A model generated the notes under the pieces. That model was not told the DNA's origin and did not search any database. It saw nothing but the letters and a program-made list of their open reading frames with translations. The translations under genes and the position numbers were made by a program. This document shows, one piece after another, positions 22,790-35,007 of a DNA stretch of 64,000 bases; positions within the stretch are counted from its first letter, which is position 1; every line of letters starts with the position of its first letter. The stretch spans positions 793,586 to 857,585 of the forward strand of contig WFMF01000033.1 of the NCBI GenBank assembly GCA_011033025.1, read 5' to 3'. This DNA comes from Beroe forskalii. Lineage: Eukaryota; Ctenophora; Nuda; Beroida; Beroidae.

Positions 22790-23400
22790 ATGGCGTTGCT
22801 GTGGTAGATGTGGATGGTGATAATGCTATGTTGTTGAAGGGCGGGTGGTGCGGGGCAGCAGCACGGTCAGAAGGCAAAGTCTCTTTCTCCTTGGTGAGTC
22901 TGGGGTCTCTGTTGCAGAGAGGTGTCGTGGGAGTGGACGAATCTGGCTCTTTGGTAGAAGATGGGGGGTTAGGGATGACTGTGGGTAGTGTTGGAGCAGG
23001 GTTCCTAACCAGGGTCAAAGAGGACGGAGTGGAGGCTGAACGGGGGGGGGGAGGTAGACCAACGGGGTTTCCAGCTACATCCTGTTGTTGCTACATCCTG
23101 CTGGGCACTGGTCCGAGGGGGGGGGTTAGCTTGCCAACGATCACCACCTCAGGAAGAGTGTTACTGCCAGAAATGGGAGTCCGGGTTGGCAGCCACCTCC
23201 TGCTGGTTGCTAATCTGTGGGGAGACTGGATAACCAGCGAGTGTCAAGTCCTGCTCGATGAGGGACGGGTCCTGGTCAGTGGTCTCCATTTTCTGTCAGT
23301 TGGGGGGAGGAGGGGAGAGGAGAAGTGTCTGGACTTCATCACCCTGTATAATCACCGTGCGCCATGTTTCTTCGAGTAGGTTGTTCACTCCGATATCCTG
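22790..23400. other. G/C-skewed block, open on both strands
   Basis: The + strand is G-rich with a frame of 192 codons (22801-23379), but its translation is compositionally odd (GGGG, RVGSHLLLVANLWG) and has no known domain. The complementary strand is proline/serine/threonine-rich over 22788-23018 (TPTTPLCNRDP, SPSTSTTATP). Such strand-asymmetric openness usually follows base skew. A remnant of a proline-rich retroelement protein on the minus strand is the best alternative. A run of ten G at 23042-23051 and another near 23117 mark it. Confidence 0.35.
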
Positions 23401-24540
23401 TTGGGTTATATGTGCGTTAAATTGTATGTAACAAAGTTCTGGTTATTTTGTGATGTCTGGGGAGAAAACTAAGTTATATAGCCTGGGGGTTCGGCGATTC
23501 CAGCTGGATCCCACGGGTCTCCGCTGAGGCCTAAGATGAAGAGCATAGGAGATCGATGATACCCACCCGAGAGTCCCGGGTAGGGGAAGTAGTAGAGTAT
23601 GACGGATGAAGGAGAACATGGGTCATGGAATTCTATCCATTTTCAATACAAAACATTCCAATTAAATAATTGGAATTCAGATGGGTTCATCTTAGTCAGG
23701 TCCTCTGCCTCTTCTTTTCCTTCTGGATCTTAATTACTGCTTTATTAGTTTATTGCCTTGAGTTTGATGTGACGTCATGTCGGCTTCCAACAGTTTCTCC
23801 GTACATTGTAACTCCCCCGCCACAGTGTCCTCTCAAATCTAGGTTGATGTCTGCCAGATTCACCAGGTCCAGACATAAGATCACGATGGTCAGTAGTGCA
23901 AGCATTGTAGGATTTTAACCTTTACAGGCTATTGATTGTTGCTGTTTGGTTATAATAATTCATGTCCTTTTTAAAAATAACCAATTTTTATGCCATTAGG
24001 GTTTGCTCAGTTTGTTATATATTTTAGAATATTTCAAGTCCTTTGAAAAGATTACAATTTGACGAATCTCTCGCTGTAGATGTAATGTTTTTCTCTTCTG
24101 GAGTTGAAGTAAAAGTTGAGGAGAACTCTCCTCTGTTAAGTATCCTTGTCTGATGCAGCTTTCCAACTCGATGGACCTCTTTTGAAGTCCTGATCAAAGT
24201 TCAAACTCGATAATGTGGGTGTCCCTGTCCAGTCCCCATTAAATTCCCCTTCGTTGTGTAAGTTCTGCTTTCAAAATTTTACAGTATAAAAGTTTGATTT
24301 TACCCCGTTACTATTTTACTTCTGGTAGGTCTGTGCTCTTGATTTTAAATCTGGTTTACCGACTTACCGGATCTTCTGGATCTTCTGTTATCAAAATTTT
24401 GTTCCCAGTTTCCAACATCAAAATCGTCCCAGGTGGCATGGTTCGAAACCCATGTCGGTGTTATATTAAAATTTCTTGGCAGTTTAGCTCTTTTCTGTGC
24501 CTTCCCTGATAGCATGTGCCTGCCAAACACATTAATTATA
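23400..24540. other. No gene recognised
   Basis: AT-rich DNA with only short frames. One inverted repeat, CCAATTAAATAATTGG, lies near 23658. Nothing else can be supported. Confidence 0.5.
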
Positions 24541-24542
24541 TA

Positions 24543-24709
24543 CGGTAAATACACACATGGGTGTGTAATTACCACATTAATTCCACGAGCTTGCGAGTGG
24601 AATTCATGCAATAAATGCACGAGCTTGCGAGTGCATTTATTGGAGTAATTGCACGAGCTTGCGAGTGCAATTACGATGGTAATTTACACACCGAAGTGTG
24701 TATTTACTG
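24543..24709. mobile_element. TA-target MITE of stacked hairpins
   Basis: Inverted ends C(G/A)GTAAATACACAC...GGTGTGTAA lie between TA dinucleotides (24541-24542, 24710-24711). Inside are three consecutive hairpins, each with the same core CACGAGCTTGCGAGTG but with different outer stems (AATTC, ATAAATG, GTAATTG). The cores pair as CAC..GTG and GC..GC with G-A opposite A-G between. Length 167 bp, no coding capacity. Confidence 0.75.
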
Positions 24710-24977
24710 TATTATTACCCTGCCATATCCGCATCAATCAAAGGAGAGGGTTTAACACGTAGAAAAATTTTATGAGTGAAAGTATTTCGTATTCGAACTC
24801 AATGTTTCATGAAGGATAGGTACACTATTTCATAATTGAAACAGGCGAAAATTTTGGACAAATTTGCCAGTGATGAATTTGTAAAAGAGAACATCACATC
24901 ATCATCGTATCGGGCTCAATTCAGCGAATGAGTTCGAAAGTCCAAATGATAACACCAGCGCCCAGCATTGATGCATA

Positions 24978-25052
24978 CTGTTATTAGCCAATTTTGAGGG
25001 TACTTGTAGGCGTGCAATAATAAGAATATTGCACTCCTCACATTGGCTAATA
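24978..25052. mobile_element. 75-bp hairpin MITE
   Basis: TTATTAGCCAAT...GAGG on the left is mirrored by CCTC..CATTGGCTAATA on the right, and a second stem GTGCAATA..TATTGCAC sits at the tip. It lies only a few bases from the next MITE. Confidence 0.6.
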
Positions 25053-25054
25053 CA

Positions 25055-25230
25055 CTAAGAGCATGGCAAATGGTCATGACGCTAATAAAATTATTGCACT
25101 CGGCTTCGCCTCGTGCAATAATTTGGTATTGTCGCACTCGGCCTGCTCCTCGTGCGACAATACAAATTATTGCACTCGTCTACGCCTCGTGCAATAATTT
25201 ATATTAGCGCATTCCCAGCCATGCTCTAAG
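25055..25230. mobile_element. MITE with three GCACTCG..CGTGC hairpins
   Basis: The ends AAGAGCATGGC and GCCATGCTCTAAG are inverted copies, probably flanked by TA. Inside are three hairpins in a row, each with an ATTATTGCAC or ATTGTCGCAC stem and a tip of the form TCGGCTTCGCCTCG; the tip varies (GGCTTCGCC, GGCCTGCTCC, GTCTACGCC). 176 bp, no coding capacity. Confidence 0.75.
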
Positions 25231-26039
25231 CGTATATTGTATGACGTAGTGTATGTATATGTACTTTACAAAAATTTTGTTGTGATCTTTCATTTCCATA
25301 AAAAATGGAAAACAAAACAATTCACTCCACAACCATAAACAACTGACTCGAGAGCTACTATCTTATTTGGATCTCGTGTAGAATCTGCCCTTAAAGAAAA
25401 ACACGATCACATGTGAATCTAGTCAGCTACATCAAAACGTATGTATGTACTCCTCAGTTGAACAATAAGTTTTGCGCCATAATCATTTATCTTCATCCCG
25501 ATCTAAATTAAGAAACGAACCCTGACAGATAGAAATGACGGCGCACAGAAATAAGGTAATTGAAATTGATAAAACGGAGCAATACACCCTATTTATTGCG
25601 CCACAAGTCTGCGTTATATCTCTTACACTAGATAAATAAACATTGAAACACGGATGGAGTTATCAAGCGCGTCTGGGTGGCGCCATTTAGGTATATACGA
25701 TAGTGCCCCTTTTATCGATTTTATCTTGAATCTTGTGTTGCCCTATAATATCGTTTAGATAACGTACTGTATATATTGTGCTCCTTATTTACTTTATCTT
25801 GTGCTAGCGAATGTACCATTAAAAATATAACACATATCGTACCGAACACATTGTGCTCCTTATCGCTATTTTATCTTGTTTTACAGTTACAGTATATATA
25901 ATACGGTTAAGAATAAATTATATCGAATCATTTTTTATATGAAAATTGCGATAACAGATATCATGGGAGCTTATTATTCTGCTATTTACATCCGCACAGA
26001 GATAGCAAATACGTTAGAATCGTGCGAATGGCCGTTTCA

Positions 26040-26235
26040 GAAAATTTGTTGTAATTCAACAGTAGTAATTCAACAGTTGGGAATAGTAATTCAACACTTG
26101 AATAGTAATTCAACAGTTGAGGTATAGTAATTACACACTTGACAGTAATTCAACTGCTGGGTACGGTGATATTACATGATTAATATTGCTCAAAAATTTG
26201 AAAAGTAATTACACTGCAGGGTAATAATACATGAA
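26040..26235. repeat. Short interspersed GTAATTCAACAGTTG repeats
   Basis: The motif GTAATTCAACAGTTG or a near variant occurs about six times with spacing of 15-30 bp, then GTAATTACACTGCAGGGTAA and TAATACATG. The latter is the inverse of TATTATTACCCTGC at 24710-24724. The 1.5 kb between could therefore be one larger element with the three MITEs inside, but end positions are uncertain. Between 25231 and 26040 no gene was seen, only a repeated TTGTGCTCCTTAT near 25767 and 25851. Confidence 0.5.
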
Positions 26236-26239
26236 ATCA

Positions 26240-26960
26240 CATTTTTGCTCTAGCTTCATACTTGATTTCCTACGTTCTTCTGCATTTATTTGTCCCCATT
26301 TTTCCCCGTACATAAATTTGGTACTTTTTCTGATGCACCATTAACCCGGGTCCTTCTATTTTCCTGAGATATCCTTTTAATAACGATTTTCCAAAATAAG
26401 TATACTATCAAAACTCTTTCAATCCATAAAATCATCGCTTAAATCCCGTTAAAAATATTTGTCTCAAAAATTACCAAAACGTTCCACCATTTATTCTCAC
26501 TTTCTACAACCGTGTCATGACTTATCTTATCCTTATGGTCATTCGATTCGTCCAATTCTCTATCATTTTCGTCCAGTCTTCTATTCCCCATGTCAGTATG
26601 GGTCAATTCTGTTACATTGTATACCCATTTCACGTTCATATAATCTTCTGGCATCGGTATTCCCTCTAAAGGCATGTGCTGCAAGGTCCTCACTCTCGAG
26701 ACATTTATATTCCTCGTGACCATGTATCGAATGTCCCTTTAGCTCTTTAGCTCCCCATTGGTGGGAGCCAAGACTGTTCGGTGGGACTAACACGGGACCA
26801 AAGGGATCATACGAATTATATAGGGATTTGAGTGAGGGACTGAAACACTGTCTCATATTTACGGGGTATTTAACTACGTAGCAGTACATTATAACGTAAG
26901 GTCGGCAGACGTTAATACGAGAAACGTTAATAACAATTATAGTGGTTCCATTGACCACCC
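26240..26960 (-). other. Unassigned region with a 94-codon frame
   Basis: On the minus strand 26439-26723 is open and reads like ordinary protein (PLEGIPMPEDYMNVKWVYNV, then acidic LDENDRELDES). No family is recognised, no partner copy lies in the window and no splice sites were assigned. It could be a fragment of an exon or chance. Confidence 0.2.
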
Positions 26961-27200
26961 CTATCTCTGTGTGTGTGTAAACTCCTTGTTATCAGATAAT
27001 CCATGACGGAATACGGATACTTGCTGATGTTCTTTGAAGTCTCTTTTTCAGAGCCTTTTCTTCTTTCTCTATTATCCTTTGTGGTATATGAACATATTAT
27101 GAGTCCCTCTACAGGCCCTTTGTTACAGGGGCTCTTAGAATTGTGAAATTAGTTGTTTCCATCCACTCATTCACGTGATGAATGCTACTAAAGGGGACTA
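26960..27200 (+). repeat. Partial copy of the 30-kb repeat module
   Basis: CTGTGTGTGTGTAAACTCC..TTATCAGATAAT, then GAGTCCCTCTACAGGCCC, TTTGTTACAGGGGCTCTTAG and CCACTCATTCACGTGATGAA follow the order of 29890-30725. Middle parts are missing. Confidence 0.65.
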
Positions 27201-28917
27201 AAGGTCCATAATACTATAATACAGTAATATTTTCTCTGAAGTAAAAAATGCACATTTCCTATGGTGTGGCTCTCTGGCCCAAACATAATATTATGTGCTT
27301 ATTTCAGTATTTTGTGCCGGTTTGTCTCCTATGCCGTTACCATTTGGTAACATTTTGAGAAGCGTATCCCTTCGCTGTCTCTCTTCTACACGGCATGATG
27401 TGAGAGTTTTTTCTTTTGTTCACGAAATCATAACTTTGGGGGAATTTGGAGTGATAAATTAGATTTTACCCTTTCAGGAACTTTATCTTTCGGAGAAGTT
27501 TGACATCACAAACCATGATATATTTTGACATTTTATTATTGCTGTTATTTCCATTTAAATATCTGTTTCGTGGAAACTTCCTGTGCTGGGTTACCCACAC
27601 GAGCTCCTGTCCTTGAATTCTGCCCATACTGTAGGTATCTGTCTTGTAAAGACAAAGCTATTGTTTTAGTGACTAAATGAATAAATGATTTTACCAATAT
27701 TCATGAGTTTATGCTCTTCAGTGTTCCTCTTATCCAACGTCTGTTCTTTTGACGGTACTTTGGTAAAGTTTGCATCATTCGATCGCCAGTCTCCTTTTGT
27801 GTCCGTTTTTGGGATTTCACGAAACTATATGAGTAGGTATAGGAGCTTACCCCGATTTGCATGCTTATTAATGCTTTATTACATGCAGTAAAACTGCAGT
27901 AAAAAGCTTACTAGAAGTTCGAACGTGTTCACTAAGGAATTTTATCATCATTACTCTTATCTATACAAATTATTATTTACAGTGTACAAAATATTATAAG
28001 CCACATTTTCTATTACCTTAGCTATAGAATGTGTGAATATGTGGAAATCAGCTTACAATCCTTCCCTTCCCTGAAGAGAATAAGCAACAACAGCTTTGTT
28101 TGTCGTGCTTTAGAAGTGTTTAGAGTGTTAGCAATGCTAATATAGCATTGGTGTTGGGTCTATACCACAATAATGGGTGTAATTGTTCAGTGTTTGACAG
28201 TTTGACACATTCTTCGCGCATAATCTTCAACTGTTTGAGGATTTTTTGCGACCTGCCGTGGTTCATGGGACCGTTAAATGACTCCAGGCAACAATTACAG
28301 AAAATGAACCTGTCTTTGCTTCCTTGATAAAGAAACTTTGGATTCAGGCACCTATATATTCCGATTACGTGAGTAGAAAGCTTACTCATGTAATAACGAG
28401 GAAGGTTATCATCATTAGGTACTCTATACTTCTATACAAATTACTCTAGATTTAGTGTACAAATAATATTATGTCACATTTTGAGACACAGATGTGTGGT
28501 CCGATTTCAGTATTGGACGAAACAAAGACTTCATTTTGTAAGCACCAATTAAAAGAATAAATGTCTAATAGGAAGTGTGTAATAACCAACCGGGCCCAGA
28601 ATTCCGTGGAAATGTAGAAGCCAACAACATATTAGCTTAGCTTTCTGCTAGATGGAATATTTTGTCCCTGTCATCAGTCGTTCCCGCCCCTACTGCAGTG
28701 ACAGTACAATGCCGTTTTTAGAAGTGGCCGTATGACCAGAGGTTGTAGTGAACGTGTCCTGACTCCTGATGTGCTGCTTTGCAAAGTTATTATAAGTGAT
28801 TTCATGAAGTCTTAGCAGGGATCTACACAGAACCGTTTACTACCGTGACCACTTCTGTGTATTTGTTTTGACCTTTTAGCTGGTGTGATGCTGTCTTTGC
28901 CCTCTGATAGAGGCAGG

Positions 28918-29787
28918 TAGGGTTTCCATTATCGGTAGCAATTTTTTAACGGCGATAATCGATAACTTTTTGTGAATTATCGGCGATACCGATAATTATC
29001 GGCGATAAATTTACTTCAGTTTTAGACGTCAATTTATTTCAATTTTTCTCAATTTATGAATTCGCAAACATTAATTCAGCCACTTTGCTACTTATGGTGG
29101 TCGGCGAGCTGTGCGCTAGGAACTTCTTTTCCCTCACAGCACCCTTAATGAATTATGAAACTGATCGTTGCTATCTGGTTGAAAGATAATTCGTCAACAG
29201 CTGCAAGGTTTTTGGCCGCTTTGCTTTAGACTCTGCCATCTCGGCCTGTGGACGATCAATACTCTGCTTTGCTTTGGCCTTTGAGATGGTACCACAAACT
29301 AGAGTCTAGAATAACTGCTCTTCGAAGTTACGCCAGATTAAGACTTCGTACACTGCTTGCAGACCACTTCCTCCCCCTCTTTTGTAAAGAACTGTCATGA
29401 TATGCCGTGGCTTTATATGTTAAATACAAATTGAAGTATCAATCAACGGAGACTCGGAGTAGAACGTGAGTCGAAGGTCAAACGTTTAAAAAGTTCAGAA
29501 AAATCTAAAAATTAAACTAAGCTTGGGTGTATTTTGTTTTGATAATCATGAGACACAAGGCCGTGAAAAATGCTACAAATTGTTATTCAAACTGGCCCGT
29601 TGCTTTTGAATTAGTAAAAACCGTGAAATAAACTGGTTTTTACTTTATTTGAGTTAAATAATATGGTTTCAAAAATATTAAATTTTATCGGTTTATCGGC
29701 ACAAAATTATCGCCGATAACCGATAACTGATTTTGGTCCAATTATCGCCGATAATTTTATCGGCGATATTATCGGTTGGAAACCCTA
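28918..29787. mobile_element. hAT-like non-autonomous element, 870 bp
   Basis: Ends TAGGGTTTCCATTATCGGT and, inverted, TAGGGTTTCCAACCGATAA. Flanking 8-mers GAGGCAGG (28910-28917) and GTCGCAGG (29788-29795) match at six of eight positions. The inverted partner near 55475-55485 lacks the element and has a single GAGACAGG, which confirms insertion with an 8-bp duplication, the hAT hallmark. Both ends are rich in the palindromic TATCGGCGATAA. The middle has no transposase frame. Confidence 0.88.
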
Positions 29788-29794
29788 GTCGCAG

Positions 29795-30828
29795 GAGAGA
29801 AGGCTTTCAATGAGCCGTCGCTCAAGGCGATTATAGCTATAGAAGTATAGAGTGTCAATACTTCCATTGTGAAATCCTTGACAGTCAATATCTCAGTGTG
29901 TATGAACTTTCTCTATCAGAATATGATCCGTGCCAGATCCTAAATAATGTACTTAATACTTTAATATATTAGTAAGTTTCCTGTGAACAGGTTCAAGGTT
30001 CCTGTACGAAACAGTTTTCAAATGTTGGTTCTCGCAGCTCATTTCGCAGCAGGCGGTCTTCCTGTCACAATTTTAAACCAACAGCCTTAAATCTGCAGTC
30101 TTACATCTGCAGCCTTACACCTTAAATCATCGTTTGTGATATTATGTTTTGGACTCGTTAGCCAGTGACGCTACAGTTTATTGGTAGGATGTAGTGGCTT
30201 GAATAGTAAGAAATCTATAATATGAACATTATAAAGTAATAAAGTTATACATGATAAACATACTAATATAACACAGTTTGATACCTCAGTGTTCAAGCTT
30301 TCCAGTATCTCTCCCTGTGAGGTCATCACATTGAAGTTGCTCTCAGCAACTGCAGCAGTGTTCGGGCATCTGTCCGGTGTCCGGACTTCATTACAGAATA
30401 TGAAATAGCTCTCAGCAGTCGCATCCTATGTTTCAAGCATGTGTCTAAGTTTCCTGGTGGAATCTGTTTTCCACTCTTCAGTACTTTACGTTTATCTCCA
30501 GGGTATCACTGCCCCCACCCTTCGTTTTTCAAGACCCGAGGTTTTGTTGTGCTGCAACATCACGTTCTGTGAATTCTTATTAACTATTACTATACCTCTC
30601 TTACAGCTTTTCTTAGTTCTTTATATTCTTTGTGGTTTGTAAGTCCCTCTATAGGCCTTTTGTTGCAGGGGCTCTTAGAATTGTAAAATTAGTTGTTTCT
30701 ATCCTCTCATTCACGTGATGAATGCTACTTATTAAGGTTCATGATATTTTCTCTGCTGTAAAATATGCACATTTTATCACACGTGTCTCTACGAACGTAT
30801 GTGTAAACCCCCTCTGTTGCCCTAACAG
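29795..30828 (+). repeat. Reference copy of an abundant repeat module
   Basis: In order it contains GAGAGAAGG..., AATCCTTGACAGTCAATATC, CCTAAATAATGTACTTAAT, several AATCTGCAG/TTACATCTGCAG units, GGTGTCCGGACTTCATTACA, GTACTTTACGTTTATCTCC, GGGTATCACTGCCCCCAC, GAGGTTTTGTTGTGCT, CAGGGGCTCTTAGAATTG and CACACGTGTCTCTACGAACG. Reverse copies occur at 52040-52570, 54540-55080 and 57470-58290, and partial copies at 8.4, 11.0, 22.6 and 27 kb. Openness here looks incidental because different copies are open in different frames. Confidence 0.75.
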
Positions 30829-31339
30829 AGACACCCCCCCAAAGGCTCCCTTTGATTCTTTATTTTCGCAGTTCTACCACCGGTTGTGCAAGATTTTCAC
30901 CGGTCTAGCCAGCTGCACCCAGAAATCATAATGTCAGGTGGATGTCACGTGACTGTGCTGCGATTCAATATTTTCGCAGTTCTACCACCGGCTGTGCTAG
31001 ATTTTCACCGGTCAAGCCAGCTGCACCCAGAAGTCATGATGTCAGGTGGATGTCATGTGACTGTGCTGCGATTCAATATTTTCACAGTTCTGCCACCGGC
31101 TGTGCAAGATTTTCACCGGTCTAGCCTGATGTATGTATGATATAGTTACACATTACTCTAGATAATTGTTTACACGATACACACATCAATGATTGAATTA
31201 CATTGGGTAACATACATTGCACAGCACACAAGCAGCAACGTACGACCCTTCGGTACACAGTGATCAGTGTATAGGTGTGTGAGTATTGGATTTAGCAAGT
31301 ATGTAAGTATAGGTTATGAAGTGAAGTACCTAGATGATG

Positions 31340-32520
31340 AAATAATGGTGTCACACAATCGTAGTCTAGTGTACTGGTGTCACACACTCGAGATCTTGCG
31401 TACTGGTGTCACACACTTTTAGTCTAATGTACTTGTGTCGCACAGTGTGCGACGCACACTTGTAGTCAAGTGTACTGGTGTCACACACTCGTAGTCTATT
31501 GTACTGGTGTCACCCACTCGTAGTCTAGTTTACTGGTGTCACACACTTGTAGTCTAATGTACTGGTGTCACACACTCGTAGTCTAGTGTACTGGTGTCAC
31601 ACACTCGTAGTCAAGTGTACTGGTGTCACACACTCGTAGTCTAGTGTACTGGTGTCACACTCGTAGTCTAATAGTGTACTGGTGTCACACACTCGTAGTC
31701 TAGTGTACTGGTGTCACACACTTGAGGTCTTGCGTACTGGTGTCACACACTTGTAGTCTAATGAACTGGTGTCACACACTCGTAGTCTAGTGTACTGGTG
31801 TCACACACTCGTAGTCTAGTGTACTGGTGTCACACACTCGTAGTCTAGTGTACTGGTGTCACACACTTGTAGTCTAATGTACTTGTGTCGCACACTCGTA
31901 GTCTAGTGTACTGGTGTCACACACTCGTAGTCTAGTGTACTGGTTTCACACACTCGTAGTCTAGTGTACTGGTGTGGCACACTCCTAGTCTAGTGTACTG
32001 GTGTCACACACTCGTAGTCTAGTGTACTGGTGTCACACACTTGTAGTCTAGTGTACTGGTGTCACACACTCGTAGTCTAATGTACTGGTGTGGCACACTC
32101 CTAGTCTAGTGTACTGGTGTCACATACTCGTAGTCTAGTGTCCTGGTGTCACACACTCGCAGTCTAGTGTACTGGTGCCACACACTCGTAGTCTAGTGTA
32201 CTGGTGTCACACACACTCGTTGACTAGTGTACTGATGTCACACACTCGTAGTCTAGTGTACTGGTGTCACAAACTCGTAGTCAAGTGTACTGATGTCACA
32301 CACTCCTAGTCTAGTGTACTGATGTCACACACTTGTAGTCTAATGTACTGGTGTCACATACTCGTAGTCTAGTGAACTGGTGTCATATACTCGTAGTCTA
32401 GTGTACTGGTGTCACATACTCGTAGTCTAGTGAACTGGTGTTATATACTCGTAGTCTAGTGTACTGGTGGCATAGGCGCATTATCTGGAGAACTGGTGTC
32501 AGAATAATGTTGTTTGATGT
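31340..32520 (+). repeat. 29-bp minisatellite, forward array
   Basis: About 38 units of GTGTACTGGTGTCACACACT + CGTAGTCTA, with variants such as TTGTAGTCTAATG, TGGCACACTCC and CATATACTCG, fading out after 32460. Adjacent units sharing the same variant show local duplication. Confidence 0.95.
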
Positions 32521-33149
32521 ACTGGACTTTTTTCAGATAAGCTGATCAGCGAAGTGTAAGTTGCTGTCGGACACACGTAGTTTGACAACGTTAACTGGTA
32601 TCAGACACACATGGCATAGTCTGGTGTACTAGTCTGGTGTACTGGTGCGAGAGATAGGAAGTCTGGTACACTGATTTATTGGTTTCACTCACGTAGTATA
32701 ATGTACTGGTGTCAGACACATATTGTGATGTACCTACTGGTGTCAGATACACGTAGTGTTGTCGTGGTAAGAACCTCTAGTCTCTACCAGTCTACCATAG
32801 TAACAGCTCACCTGGGAAAAGTTTATTCAAAATAGCTTTATCAGTTGTTTTGAATTTCCAATTTGTTCTCTACTCGTTTTTTTTTAAATTTTTTTGACCA
32901 TATTTGATACTTAGGGTGTTTCATAATGATTTGCACTTGGAGCATAGATCGAAACCTGAGACAGAAAACTAAAAAATAATGGCTGAGCGATAATTTTCAG
33001 ACAATTTTACGTTAGAAACAGTCATTCATCAAAATTTAATCATAGAATCAACTGCTGATTGATTTATATACAATATGATTTTGTAATATATGACGGTTAG
33101 CGTCAGTTAGCCAATATTTGAATTTTAAACCTGTGTAAACCTGTGTAAA

Positions 33150-33650
33150 ACAAGACTACGAGTGAGCGACACCAGTACACTAGACTTCGAGTGTGTGACA
33201 CCAGTACACTAGACTACGAGTGTGTGACACCAGTACACTAGACTACGAGTGTGTGACACCAGTACACTAGACTTCGAGTGTGTGACACCAGTATACTAGA
33301 CTTCGAGTGTGTGACACCAGTACACTAGACTACGAGTGAGTAACACCAGTACACTAGACTACGAGTGTGTGACACCAGTACACTAGACTACGAGTATATG
33401 ACACCAGTACACTTGACTACGAGTGTGTGACACCAGTACACTTGACTACGAGTGTGTGACACCAGTACACTACGAGTTCGTGACACCAGTACATTAGACT
33501 AGGAGTGTGTGACACCAGTACACTTGACTACGAGTGTGCGTCGCACACTGTGCGACACAAGTACATTAGACTAAAAGTGTGACACCAGTACGCAAGACCT
33601 CGAGTGTGTGACACCAGTACACTAGACTACGATTGTGTGACACCATTATT
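33150..33650 (-). repeat. 29-bp minisatellite, reverse array
   Basis: About 17 units of the same sequence in opposite orientation (TACGAGTGTGTGACACCAGT..ACACTAGAC). The rare variant GTGCGTCGCACACTGTGCG at 33533-33555 mirrors 31437-31457, so both arrays derive from one inverted structure and have since changed length. Confidence 0.95.
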
Positions 33651-34170
33651 TCATCATCTAGGTACTTCACTTCATAACCTATACTTACATACTTGCTAAA
33701 TCCAATACTCACACACCTATACACTGATCACTGTGTACCGAAGGGTCGTACGTTGCAGCTTGTGTGCTGTGCAATGTATGTTACCCAATGTAATTCAATC
33801 ATTGATGTGTGTATCGTGTAAACAATTATCTAGAGTAATGTGTAACTATATCATACATACATCAGGCTAGACCGGTGAAAATCTTGCACAGCCGGTGGCA
33901 GAACTGTGAAAATATTGAATCGCAGCACAGTCACATGACATCCACCTGACATCATGACTTCTGGGTGCAGCTGGCTAGACCGGTGAAAATCTAGCACAGC
34001 CGGTGGTAGAACTGCGAAAATATTGAATCGCAGGTCAGTCACGTGACATCCACCTGACATGGTGAAGTCTGGGTGCAGCTGGCTAGACCGGTAAAAATCT
34101 TGCACAACCGGTGGTAGAACTGTGCAACTGTGGCAATTTGAAATCAAAGGGAGCCTCTGGGGGGGTGTCT

Positions 34171-34950
34171 TAACAGGTGTTGTTATTTCTCTATGTCAGG
34201 ACGTGGCGTTATAATTGACACACGAAATCTTACACCGTGAAATTGTGTTAGCTGGAATAGTCACTGTTATTCTGTACAGTTCTTAGTCATATCAAGTTAG
34301 TTTGGGAGCTTTATGACACACAGGTGTTCATTTATTTCTTACACTCCAACATTTAACAAGTTATTGATAGCCTCTTACACACTCTTGAGAAATACTGGCA
34401 CACGCGGCCCCTGAGGGCTGTAATTTCACTGCTGCGTAACGTGTGTCACAAGGTGGCAAAATAACTAAACAGGAACGCGCGATATTGTTTCTTGTGGTGT
34501 CTGGCGCAAAATGTGGATAAATTCAGTGCGCGCGCGAAATCCGTTTTTTTTGTTTTTAATGTTTTTATTATTGAAAGATTGAATGTTGGGCTCCGGCTCC
34601 CGTTTGCTCAAACAGTGGAAGAAGCTTGCTCTTTATTGCTTAATTGATCAGGACTGCTGGCCTGTTGGTTGTCCTTCTTGCTTTCCAATGTTAAGGAGGT
34701 GAGGAGAGCCTGTCGGCCATCCAAAACACAAGAATTCCCAAAAATTCTTGTTAGGTCCCTATTTAAAAATGAATCGGATAATTTGGGAGTGACTGTCACG
34801 TGACGAGATTGTCATGTGGGGGTATGAATTATGGAGGGGCAGTATTAACGAAGACCGACCGGGATAAGTGGAACCTTGTCGGAACTTGATAAAGTTCACT
34901 AATTTTTACCCTTTGCTAATAAACCTATATGAGGAAATACGCATATCAGA
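34171..34950 (-). promoter_or_regulatory. LTR-like regulatory block, left-arm copy
   Basis: Reverse-complement partner of 49690-50340. On the minus strand it has the CACGTGACAGTCAC E-box-like segment, a TATTTAAATAGGG-like TATA area (here changed), and the AATTAAGCAATAAAGAGCAAG segment where the other copies have paired AATAAA signals. The far part (34380-34540) holds GAGAAATACTGGCACACGCG and a GCGCGCGCG run. Confidence 0.4.
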
Positions 34951-34954
34951 TGAT

Positions 34955-35007
34955 GTCTTAACGTTATCAACTCGCTAATATTATTAGCGAGTTGATAACG
35001 TTAAGAC
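34955..35007. repeat. Perfect 53-bp palindrome
   Basis: Two 26-bp arms (GTCTTAACGTTATC... and its exact complement) around a single T. The same palindrome sits at 49629-49681 on the other arm; the third copy of the repeat (53116-53161) has only the first arm followed by unrelated bases. Confidence 0.97.

Larger units (their letters stand above)
30829..34170. mobile_element. 3.3-kb foldback TIR element with minisatellite core
   Basis: Perfect 6-bp target duplication TAACAG (30823-30828, 34171-34176). Termini AGACACCCCCCC...GGGGGGGTGTCT. Inverted arms run about 520 bp each (30829-31345, 33650-34170) and hold 95-bp subrepeats with ATTTTCACCGGTCTAGCC. Inside are facing arrays of a 29-bp unit and a central single-copy part (32520-33150). 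Three partner copies (52060, 54530, 57465) read TAACAGGTGTTG straight through, proving insertion. The AG..CT ends, long arms and 6-bp duplication are those described for Polintons, but no Polinton gene is present; an unclassified foldback element is equally possible. Confidence 0.9.

Noticed and set aside
22801-23379. 192-codon protein on the + strand
   Set aside because: Strong G skew, no domain, and the complementary strand is equally open with a more protein-like composition.
31340-33650. CRISPR-like array of regular repeats
   Set aside because: The units are directly adjacent without unique spacers, in a eukaryotic foldback element with target duplication; it is a minisatellite.
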